A stretch of DNA of 10,847 bases from Gammaproteobacteria bacterium (GTDB lineage: Bacteria; Pseudomonadota; Gammaproteobacteria; Berkiellales; Berkiellaceae). The notes under the pieces were generated by a model, which had not been told where the DNA came from, ran no database searches, and saw nothing but the letters and a program-made list of their open reading frames with translations. The number at the start of each line of letters is the position of its first letter. The first letter of the stretch is position 1. The stretch is taken from NCBI GenBank assembly GCA_016874315.1, contig VGTX01000018.1:1-10847 (forward strand), given 5' to 3'. Shown piece by piece: positions 1 through 6,614 of the stretch. A program made the position numbers and the translations under genes.

Positions 1-1118
1 TAATCATTTAAAGCTTGATTGAGTGCTTTTTTGGGAGAAATTTGAGATAAAACATATCCTTTTAGCAAAGCAATTTCTTTTTTAATATTGTGGTCGCAAT
101 CCCCCTCCGAAATTGCTAACCATTGCAACGCTTCTTGATGGAGCCCGGATTGTGCCGATAAATATCCATTCATTAAGCGATATATTGGATCGTTTTTTTC
201 ACCTTGATACTCAGAAATCAAAGATCGAGCTCGCCCCCAATCACAAGATGCAATACATTTTTCAACCTCCCACAAGATCGAATGTGTTGTTGTTAAAGAG
301 TGCTTACCTCCAATTAACTTCCCGTGTCCTTGCCTTAAGAAGCTCCTCGCCATTATGAAATGATTTTCGTGACTTCCCGAAGATTTCAAAATTCTCTTAA
401 GATTCGCTAAACACTCTGCCGGAATATGCTCAGAATGAGTATATAAAGGTAATACCGCTAAAGCCCAGTGCTGCTGAACTTCAAGAGATAGCTCAGGCGC
501 TACCGATACGCCAAATATAATCCGTTGCTGGGAATATGAAAAAACATGCTGACAAGTTCGAATCCAATCACTATTGAGCTCTTCGAATCCACACATGGCC
601 AACTCAAAAGCATCATCATACAGTTGATATGCAACCAACGTTTCAACCATAAAGGCTCTAATGCTTGGGTCGGAAAGCCAATACTCCGTATAAATTTTAT
701 CGAGAAACATCGGTTTTTTATGTGCAGGAATCTTATCAAAAAATGCTCCCCACTGAGCCGTAGACGGCTTATATGCACAATCATTTTGGATATTGCCTGA
801 TAATGCAGCCATGACATACCGCTGTTGATCATAAAAAACCACCTCATCTTGTGTATGTGCATGCAAATATCTATAGTTGACCAATTGATGGAGCTCATCA
901 AATTTATTGGTATTAAGCGCACTCGTACAATATTGCCAATACGTTTTTTCATCATGCACAGACATCAAAGCAATCTTTAGATGCTCTTGTGCAAGTTGGT
1001 AGTTTTGCTCCAGATATGCTAGTTTTCCTAGCATGGCGGACTGAAAGGTTGGGTTTGCAGCAACAATCATGGTTATCATAAAATATGCGGCAATTCGAAG
1101 AGTTCTTTGCAAGATCAT
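1..1118 (-). CDS. Exported TPR-like protein, 3' end cut by window edge
   Basis: An uninterrupted minus-strand frame runs from an ATG at 1118-1116 to the left edge. It has 372 codons without a stop; the last two bases read TA, so the next base could complete a stop or a Tyr codon. A strong GGAGG lies 9 nt upstream of the ATG, which fixes the start. The N-terminus (R5, R8, then hydrophobic residues 9-21 ending VAA before N22) looks like a Sec signal peptide. Residues 31-110 read as helical TPR-like pairs (for example GKLAYLEQNYQLAQEHLKIA), and another such segment is near 312-335 (YRLMNGYLSAQSGLHQEAL). A periplasmic scaffold or protein-interaction role is inferred from this; no specific family is recognised. 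The gene is divergent from hemA across a 70-bp spacer. Confidence is high that it is coding and moderate for TPR. Confidence 0.85.
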   Translation of the reverse strand, partial: MILQRTLRIAAYFMITMIVAANPTFQSAMLGKLAYLEQNYQLAQEHLKIALMSVHDEKTYWQYCTSALNTNKFDELHQLVNYRYLHAHTQDEVVFYDQQRYVMAALSGNIQNDCAYKPSTAQWGAFFDKIPAHKKPMFLDKIYTEYWLSDPSIRAFMVETLVAYQLYDDAFELAMCGFEELNSDWIRTCQHVFSYSQQRIIFGVSVAPELSLEVQQHWALAVLPLYTHSEHIPAECLANLKRILKSSGSHENHFIMARSFLRQGHGKLIGGKHSLTTTHSILWEVEKCIASCDWGRARSLISEYQGEKNDPIYRLMNGYLSAQSGLHQEALQWLAISEGDCDHNIKKEIALLKGYVLSQISPKKALNQALND

Positions 1119-1127
1119 GAGTCAATT

Positions 1128-1132
1128 CCTCC
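1128..1132 (-). promoter_or_regulatory. Shine-Dalgarno site of the TPR-like gene
   Basis: The minus strand reads GGAGG here, 9 nt before the ATG at 1118-1116. It is the clearest ribosome binding site in the window. Several other genes here (prfA, the nuclease-like gene and the ankyrin gene) have no recognisable Shine-Dalgarno sequence. Confidence 0.75.
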
Positions 1133-1134
1133 AC

Positions 1135-1188
1135 CTTCAGTAACGGCAAGAAATTGAAAATATTTAACAAATGGACTGGTAACTGAAG
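1135..1188. repeat. Imperfect inverted repeat in the divergent TPR/hemA spacer
   Basis: CTTCAGTAAC at 1135-1144 and GTAACTGAAG at 1179-1188 are inverted repeats matching at 9 of 10 positions. They flank a 34-nt AT-rich core. One arm ends directly in front of the hemA ATG (1189). The other lies just upstream of the GGAGG of the divergent gene. It could be a shared operator, or in a hemA transcript starting upstream of 1135 it could form a stem that hides the region before the start codon. No convincing -35/-10 pair is visible in this 70-bp spacer. Function is inference. Confidence 0.45.
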
Positions 1189-2424
1189 ATGAATTTTTTG
1201 GTTTTAGGCATTAATCATCACGACACATCCAAAGAGATCAGACAAAAATATGCTTTTGATGCAGAAACAATTGACCAAGTGCTCAGTGCACTAAAATCTA
1301 AAATAGAATGCCACGCAAGTATTGTTATTCTTTCTACGTGTAATCGGCTGGAATTATATTCTCATGGTATAACGGAAGAATGCGCACTGACCTGTTGGGA
1401 TATTTTAACGACGTGGACTGGAGCGAAACACATCACCCCCGCAGTTCAGAAAAAAAATGTCGCTTGTTTTGAACATCTTTTAAATGTAGCCCTAGGATTA
1501 AAGTCGCAAATATTAAAGGAATATCACATCACAGGCCAAATAAAAGCAGCCTACAAACAAAGCGACCGTATTGGTTGCTTAAAACACCCACTGCGTCGAC
1601 TCTTTGAGCATATTGCACATTTCTCAAAAGATATTCGTTCTTCTTGGACAGATAAACCGTCTTTAGGTCGATTAGTGATTCAACACCTAAAAGATTTTTT
1701 AAATATCCATACTCAAAAAATCTTGATTATCGGTGCTGGCGCCTTGGCCAAAGATTTAATCACTTATTGCCCCGCACGCTGGCATCATAATATATCGATT
1801 GCCAATCGCACCCTTGAACGTGCAAAAACATTAATATCGAATAAACCTATTTGTTATATGAGCTTAGATGCACTGGAAACATGCATCACGAAATTTGACG
1901 TCATCATTTTTGCAATACCATCCGAAATACCATGGATATCTAGTATCATTGCAGATTCTAAGCGCTTTACTTTAATTGATTTGAGTATGCCATCATCCAT
2001 CAATACCTCCGTTCAAACGGCCGAAAATATCAAATACTACGATCTTGATGATTTTGTATATACATCTTCGCACGATTCACATTACTTAGAACATAACTAT
2101 CGAAATTTAAAAAATACTTTACAAGATCTCGTAGAGTTAATGAATTTTGAGCAAAAAAGGTTCATGTTAAAAGAATATCGTTTAAAAATGGAGGCAATTT
2201 ATAATACAGTTGTTGAAAGAACACTTTCTCGCTCATTACAAAAAGACCCCTCTTTAGAATCAGTCAAACAAACAGTCTATCAATTAAAACAAAAACTTCT
2301 CCACGCATCATCTGTAGCTTTGAGACAAAATCTGCTAATATCAGGGGATTATTCATTGCACATTAGCCCCTATGCTCAGCCCAGCGTTACATCTGAAAGT
2401 TTTGAAAGCCTGCCAACGAGTTGA
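1189..2424 (+). CDS. hemA: Glutamyl-tRNA reductase (divergent)
   Basis: The enzyme reduces glutamyl-tRNA(Glu) to glutamate-1-semialdehyde with NADPH, the first committed step of C5-pathway tetrapyrrole synthesis in the cytoplasm. Length is 411 aa, normal for the family. The N-terminal catalytic domain has LGINHHDTS (6-14) and LSTCNRLELY with the nucleophile Cys51. GLKSQILKEYHITGQIKAAY (103-122) matches the family's glutamate-recognition segment. The NADPH Rossmann domain shows ILIIGAGALA (178-187), IANRTLERA (204-212) and YYDLDDF (283-289). A helical dimerisation domain follows, ending around LLHASSVALRQ. Oddities: the usual GLDS..GEPQI is GLKS..KEYHI, the usual VPRD is MPSS, and the VRTET segment is degraded. 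It is the first gene of an operon; its last 53 nt overlap prfA. The sequence before the ATG has no clear Shine-Dalgarno site. Confidence 0.93.
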   Translation: MNFLVLGINHHDTSKEIRQKYAFDAETIDQVLSALKSKIECHASIVILSTCNRLELYSHGITEECALTCWDILTTWTGAKHITPAVQKKNVACFEHLLNVALGLKSQILKEYHITGQIKAAYKQSDRIGCLKHPLRRLFEHIAHFSKDIRSSWTDKPSLGRLVIQHLKDFLNIHTQKILIIGAGALAKDLITYCPARWHHNISIANRTLERAKTLISNKPICYMSLDALETCITKFDVIIFAIPSEIPWISSIIADSKRFTLIDLSMPSSINTSVQTAENIKYYDLDDFVYTSSHDSHYLEHNYRNLKNTLQDLVELMNFEQKRFMLKEYRLKMEAIYNTVVERTLSRSLQKDPSLESVKQTVYQLKQKLLHASSVALRQNLLISGDYSLHISPYAQPSVTSESFESLPTS

Positions 2425-3463
2425 GGAGCTGACACACTTTTTAGCCGATCCGTCCACCTCCAATGACTCTAACCTTCTGAAAGCCTACTCTCAAGAATTT
2501 TCTAGTCTCAATCCTATTGCCGAAAAATGGAATGAGCTGCAAGGCATTGCGGATGAAAAAGAAGAGCTTCTTGTGCTTAAAAATGACCCTCAATTTGCTG
2601 AGCTTGCAGAATTAGAATATGAAACGCTCTCTCAAAAAGAGTCTGCGCTCCTTGAAGAACTCAAGCTCTCTTTAGTGCCGTCCGATCCACTAGATGGTCA
2701 AGAGTGCTATCTTGAGGTGCGTGCCGGAACTGGAGGTCAAGAGGCTTGCCTCTTTGCTGGTGATTTACTACGGATGTATTTGCGCTACTGTGATAAGCTT
2801 GGATGGAAAACAGAAATTTTATCCGCACATGAGTCCGATTTGGGTGGATATAAAGAAGCCATTGTGAAAGTCTTACACAAAGGTGCATATGGGCAATTAA
2901 AATTTGAATCAGGTGGGCATCGAGTACAACGCATTCCTGTGACAGAAAGCTCTGGCCGAATCCATACATCAGCATGTACTGTCGCAATTCTACCCGAATA
3001 TGATGAAATTGAAGAATATACAATCAACCCGAATGATTTAAAAATAGATACCTATCGCGCATCTGGTGCTGGTGGACAGCACGTTAATAAAACAGACTCA
3101 GCTATTCGAATCACACATATTCCATCGGGATTAGTTGTCGAATGCCAAGAAGACCGCTCGCAACATAAAAACAGAAGTAAAGCAATGAGCCTTTTAAAAG
3201 CGCGGCTTTTAGAACAAGAACGCGAACAACAACGCTCAGAGCGCTCTTCTCTTCGTCATAGCCTTGTTGGAAGTGGCGATCGTTCAGAACGAATCAGAAC
3301 ATATAACTACCCTCAAGGTCGATTAACTGAGCATCGCATCCATCTGACGTTATATCAACTCAATGAAATCATGGAAGGCGATCTCGATCCAGTTATTCTT
3401 CCTCTTAAAACAGAATATCATGCCGCCCTTATTGCTGAAATCGAGCAAGATTATGGACTTTGA
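2372..3463 (+). CDS. prfA: Peptide chain release factor 1 (RF1)
   Basis: RF1 recognises UAA and UAG in the ribosomal A site and triggers peptidyl-tRNA hydrolysis. Length is 363 aa, as expected. A helical domain 1 (1-105) is followed by the conserved YLEVRAGTGGQEACLFAGDL (113-132). The stop-codon reading motif is PVT at 189-191 (the RF1 PxT motif) within RVQRIPVTESSGRIHTSAC. The catalytic GGQ is at 234-236 in RASGAGGQHVNKTDSAIR. NYPQGRLTEHRIHLTLY lies near the C-terminus. The ATG at 2372 is chosen because residue 1 then lines up with the start of E. coli RF1. This start lies inside hemA in another frame, with no Shine-Dalgarno site, so translation is probably coupled to hemA. The 3' end overlaps prmC, whose product modifies the GGQ glutamine. 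Confidence 0.97.
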   Translation: MLSPALHLKVLKACQRVEELTHFLADPSTSNDSNLLKAYSQEFSSLNPIAEKWNELQGIADEKEELLVLKNDPQFAELAELEYETLSQKESALLEELKLSLVPSDPLDGQECYLEVRAGTGGQEACLFAGDLLRMYLRYCDKLGWKTEILSAHESDLGGYKEAIVKVLHKGAYGQLKFESGGHRVQRIPVTESSGRIHTSACTVAILPEYDEIEEYTINPNDLKIDTYRASGAGGQHVNKTDSAIRITHIPSGLVVECQEDRSQHKNRSKAMSLLKARLLEQEREQQRSERSSLRHSLVGSGDRSERIRTYNYPQGRLTEHRIHLTLYQLNEIMEGDLDPVILPLKTEYHAALIAEIEQDYGL

Positions 3464-4220
3464 TCGTTTAAAAATATATCAAAAAGAATATCCAAACTTA
3501 CCTTGGTCTACAATTCAAAGAGTTTTAAAAACTCGCGACCAAGCATGCTGGGAGGGCGATTTATCTGCATTATCTAAAGGAACTCCATGGGAGTATCTTG
3601 TAAAATCTGCAACCTTTGGACCAATTGAGCTTTTTATCGAGCCTCCTCTACTTGTACCGCGAGATGACACTTGGGATTGGGTAGAAAAAGCCTTCCCAAA
3701 GCTTCAATTTCAACGTGCTTGTGATTTAGGTACTGGCCCTGGAACCCTCTCTCTTGCACTTGCCTATTTTCATGGACCTCATATAAATATCACTGCTATT
3801 GATAACGATCTGAAAGCACTTGAAGTCAGTCGCATCAATTTTCAAAGACATAACTTATCAAACGCCACAATTCTACACTCAGATTGGGGCGCTACATTGA
3901 TTCAGAAAAAAGAGAAATTCGATCTAATCATCAGTAATCCACCATACTGTGATGAAGCAACAGCATTATTTATAGAAAATTCTCCTGAAAATATTCACGC
4001 TCGCGTTGCAAATTTTGCAGGGTATGCCCCATATGTTCACATTTTTTCGAGTCTTAATAATATTCTCGAACATTCGGGCGTGATATTATTAGAACATGGC
4101 TCAGATCAGGGCTACAATATCACGCGACTTGCCAATTTTTTTGGACTCAATAGAACACAATTATTTAAAGATTCACAAGGCGCGTGGCGTGCATCAATGT
4201 TTAAGTGGAATATACTATGA
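3453..4220 (+). CDS. prmC: Release factor glutamine N5-methyltransferase
   Basis: PrmC (HemK) uses S-adenosylmethionine to methylate the Gln of the GGQ motif in RF1 and RF2. The Rossmann methyltransferase fold shows the SAM-binding ACDLGTGPGTLSLALA (89-104), an acidic residue after strand 2 (TAIDND, 114-119) and the hallmark NPPY at 162-165, which binds the target glutamine. The family's LIPRPDTE segment is LVPRDDT here (67-73). With the ATG at 3453 the protein is 255 aa, shorter than E. coli PrmC (277), and its N-terminal helical domain is trimmed. An in-frame ATG lies upstream at 3363, but it would extend far into prfA and give an N-terminus unlike the family. The gene overlaps prfA by 11 nt and rsmE by 4 nt (ATGA). 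Confidence 0.94.
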   Translation: MDFDRLKIYQKEYPNLPWSTIQRVLKTRDQACWEGDLSALSKGTPWEYLVKSATFGPIELFIEPPLLVPRDDTWDWVEKAFPKLQFQRACDLGTGPGTLSLALAYFHGPHINITAIDNDLKALEVSRINFQRHNLSNATILHSDWGATLIQKKEKFDLIISNPPYCDEATALFIENSPENIHARVANFAGYAPYVHIFSSLNNILEHSGVILLEHGSDQGYNITRLANFFGLNRTQLFKDSQGAWRASMFKWNIL

Positions 4221-4942
4221 TATTTTTTACGGAAAAATTATCACAACACGGCGGAAAAATCCCTCTCACTGTGAGTCAACAGCAGCATGTCAAAGCAAAT
4301 CGACTTGCTTTGGATGCTCAAGTTATTTTTTCCGATCAAATCTCATATGCTGAAGGAACCCTTGTTGTAGAAAAGAAAAATACTTTTTTCCAGTACACCT
4401 CCACTCAAATGATTCTCAAGAAACATGCACTGCCTTATGTTCATTTATATTTTGGAATCTTTAAACCCGATCGAATGAGCTGGATGATTGAAAAAACAAC
4501 TGAATTAGGGGTGAGTGAATTTACACCACTCTATACCGACCGCACACAAAATCATTACTGGAATAATAACTCAATCAGTAGATTAGAAAGTGTTATTGAA
4601 TCAGCCTGTATTCAAAGCAAACAACTCATTAAACCCAAACTTAACAGCCCTAGTGTGTTAAAAAATCTCAATTTTCAACCATCCGACCCAAATCAAATAT
4701 GGTATCTTGCCGATATTATAACAAACCCAGAGAATACGGATACAATTCAAATGTTACCGACTCCAGCCGAAAAAATTTGTATTTTCATTGGTCCTGAAGG
4801 TGGCTGGAGTCCTGCAGAGCAAGGATTTTTTCCAAATCATATCCAGCGGATTGCTCTTCAAGGCCCCATTCTCCGATCGGAAACTGCAGCAATAGCAATT
4901 TGCTCAATATTTAGTTACAATAATTGCTTAATTATTAAATAA
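4217..4942 (+). CDS. rsmE: 16S rRNA (uracil-1498-N3)-methyltransferase
   Basis: RsmE methylates N3 of U1498 (E. coli numbering) in 16S rRNA, near the decoding site of the 30S subunit. The product is 241 aa, typical for this SPOUT (trefoil-knot) family. A PUA-like N-terminal domain covers about 1-70 and is rather divergent. The catalytic domain has KPDRMSWMIEKTTELGV (83-99), ACIQSKQ (130-136), the SAM-pocket IGPEGGWS (191-198) and ILRSETAA (218-225, usually ILRTETA). The start is placed at ATG 4217, where ATGA overlaps the prmC stop, a coupled arrangement. A GTG at 4205 in the same frame is an alternative that would add four residues. This is the last gene of the conserved operon; a candidate nuclease gene follows after 30 nt in the same reading frame. 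Confidence 0.93.
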   Translation: MIFFTEKLSQHGGKIPLTVSQQQHVKANRLALDAQVIFSDQISYAEGTLVVEKKNTFFQYTSTQMILKKHALPYVHLYFGIFKPDRMSWMIEKTTELGVSEFTPLYTDRTQNHYWNNNSISRLESVIESACIQSKQLIKPKLNSPSVLKNLNFQPSDPNQIWYLADIITNPENTDTIQMLPTPAEKICIFIGPEGGWSPAEQGFFPNHIQRIALQGPILRSETAAIAICSIFSYNNCLIIK

Positions 4943-4972
4943 ATAGGCCTATATCTATATAAAAACAATCCT

Positions 4973-6346
4973 ATGGATAAATCAGATAAAACCACGCCTT
5001 TTACATCTCCTGTGAAAACCCCTAACGCTCCATATAGCGCCCTTTCTGGCAAAAATGGTAATCCAGCAAGACCTGCATGGGGTCGTATTAAAAAGAATGC
5101 ATCAACTCGCTCATTGCATGCAGTTGTAACAGAGCAAACACCTAATCGAAACGACGATCTGTCATCCTCAAAAAAACTCAAAGCTCTATCATACCCTCAC
5201 AAAGGAGAGCTTCATCCTATTGGAGAAATTTCTGATGCCACCTGGAGCCCTGAACATGGACTTTCTCAACTCTGGTCATCATCAAATACCAATACACCCC
5301 TTCTCGTTAATAAAGCCATCCCTATAGAATTAGCCGATTCCGATAAGGTACGGCCAGGTATCTTTTTAACTGCATATACAATCCAGGCACCTATCATTCA
5401 GAATTCAATGAATTTTGATGTGATCGAGAACACATCTCATAAACGCAATAAAAGAAAAATCGGTGAAGTAATTGACGCAAACGAAATAACAGAAAAAGTT
5501 GCCAAAGTCATTACGCAAGAGCTTAGCTGCAAATACAACGTTCCTTTTGATATAACAACCGCTCGATTAGAAAGTGACTTATCTTTGCAATGGCCCTCTC
5601 ATGTTGATCGACGGTGTTTAAAAAAACCTATTTTACTGACACAAAATACATCCTTTAAAAAAGGTACTAGAAAAAAACTCAAAGGTGTCATGGGCGGTGA
5701 ATCTGCATATACAACTGTTGTGAAATTTTGCAAAAAATACCCTCAGTATGCAGACCATGTGAAGCAAGGGAACCCCTATCATTCTCATTTTGAATGGAAT
5801 CATATTATCGGACACGGCCAAACACCTCAGACACTAACAGATATTCCAGTAAATCTTGGAGCGGCACATGCACGATTAAACTCCTATACTCTTTTTTATG
5901 AACAAGTTGCAATATATATTCGTGACAATTGGCCCAATACTGTCATTACAATGGATGCAGATTATTTATTTTTTCCAAACACAAATGTTGTTTTAAAAAT
6001 GAGTTATCAATGGAAATTTGAAAATCCAATCAATAATCGAGCAGTTATATTGAGTTTTGATAAATATGCCTTTGAATGGTCCAAAATTACACCTTTTTTC
6101 ACACAAGATTCTGCCCAAATCTGTCACTTTATAACAAAATATTTAAATGATTCATCAAACAACGCCTGTGTAACAGTTAATATTGAGCGGCCTATCCATT
6201 CAACTTCCACAAGTAATTCGCTAGTAATCGAAGAATATCCTGAAACTTCTATAAAGCCAACGCAGCAGATATTTTTTTCACCTCAAAAATCGCTGAGCGC
6301 TCATGCCTGCAGCAAAGAATCATTAAGAACTCCAAAAAAGCGATAG
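4973..6346 (+). CDS. HNH/beta-beta-alpha-metal nuclease-like protein, candidate effector
   Basis: This 457-aa protein is not recognised as a named family. Residues 1-115 are polar, rich in Ser, Thr, Pro and Lys, and probably disordered. The best core is FEWNHIIGHGQ (273-283) followed by NLGAAHARLNS (294-304). The spacing of H277, H281, N294, H299 and N303 resembles an HNH or beta-beta-alpha-metal nuclease site, in which an E/D-x-x-H strand precedes an N...H/N helix. Basic clusters occur at 156-162 (HKRNKRK), 229-237 and the C-terminal PKKR. S/T-P-x-K motifs lie at 12-15, 436-439 and 453-456. There is no signal peptide or membrane segment. The ATG has no Shine-Dalgarno site; the gene starts 30 nt after rsmE and may be read through from it. 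Coding status is sure; nuclease activity is inference, and a host-directed role more so. Confidence 0.8.
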   Translation: MDKSDKTTPFTSPVKTPNAPYSALSGKNGNPARPAWGRIKKNASTRSLHAVVTEQTPNRNDDLSSSKKLKALSYPHKGELHPIGEISDATWSPEHGLSQLWSSSNTNTPLLVNKAIPIELADSDKVRPGIFLTAYTIQAPIIQNSMNFDVIENTSHKRNKRKIGEVIDANEITEKVAKVITQELSCKYNVPFDITTARLESDLSLQWPSHVDRRCLKKPILLTQNTSFKKGTRKKLKGVMGGESAYTTVVKFCKKYPQYADHVKQGNPYHSHFEWNHIIGHGQTPQTLTDIPVNLGAAHARLNSYTLFYEQVAIYIRDNWPNTVITMDADYLFFPNTNVVLKMSYQWKFENPINNRAVILSFDKYAFEWSKITPFFTQDSAQICHFITKYLNDSSNNACVTVNIERPIHSTSTSNSLVIEEYPETSIKPTQQIFFSPQKSLSAHACSKESLRTPKKR

Positions 6347-6467
6347 TTCATTTTGGGGCATACTTTAACTACTGCGTGTCTCTGTGGATATTACACTATC
6401 TAATTTTAGTTTATCAGCTATACAGCTCTTATAAAGACGTATGGCTGAGGAGGCCAAACATATTGCA

Positions 6468-6496
6468 TTAAAATAAAATATTAATTTTCTTATAAT
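6468..6496 (+). promoter_or_regulatory. Sigma70-type promoter candidate for the ankyrin/protease-like gene
   Basis: A perfect -10 TATAAT lies at 6491-6496. A 4/6 -35 match, TTAAAA, lies at 6468-6473 with a 17-bp spacer. Transcription would start near 6503, giving a leader of about 110 nt before the ATG at 6615. The surroundings are AT-rich, so chance matches are possible. Confidence 0.4.
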
Positions 6497-6498
6497 TG

Positions 6499-6535
6499 CT
6501 AACATAAATCCGTTACTAAAAAAGACCTAACATAA
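6499..6535. repeat. Direct repeat CTAACATAA, two copies
   Basis: Exact 9-bp copies lie at 6499-6507 and 6527-6535, 28 bp apart start to start. They sit at and just downstream of the predicted transcription start of the following gene. This may be a binding site for a regulator or may be chance in AT-rich DNA. Confidence 0.3.
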
Positions 6536-6614
6536 GCCTACAATCATTGATTGCGCGCAAGATCATGTATTTTTCGATAATTCTTTATAGATCTTTTTGA
6601 TTAATCTAAATAAC

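Larger units (their letters stand above)
6347..6596. other. 250-bp noncoding spacer with promoter candidate and direct repeat
   Basis: No convincing reading frame or RNA gene is seen. It holds the promoter candidate at 6468-6496, a 9-bp direct repeat CTAACATAA at 6499-6507 and 6527-6535 just downstream, and a perfect 10-bp palindrome TTGCGCGCAA at 6551-6560. No GC-rich hairpin with a T-tract is visible after the upstream gene, so how that transcript ends is not shown by the sequence. Confidence 0.5.

Noticed and set aside
500..955. Minus-strand 151-codon frame inside the TPR-like gene
   Set aside because: Shadow frame: Trp/Met/His-rich, no family features, wholly inside the longer frame on the same strand.
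952..1170. Minus-strand 72-codon frame whose product contains VEELTH, like a stretch of RF1 (RVEELTHFLA)
   Set aside because: It overlaps the 372-codon TPR-like frame, which has the ribosome site and signal peptide. The short likeness to RF1 is coincidental and not carried further.
2661..3027. Two minus-strand frames opposite prfA
   Set aside because: They lie antisense to highly conserved RF1 coding sequence and encode nothing recognisable.
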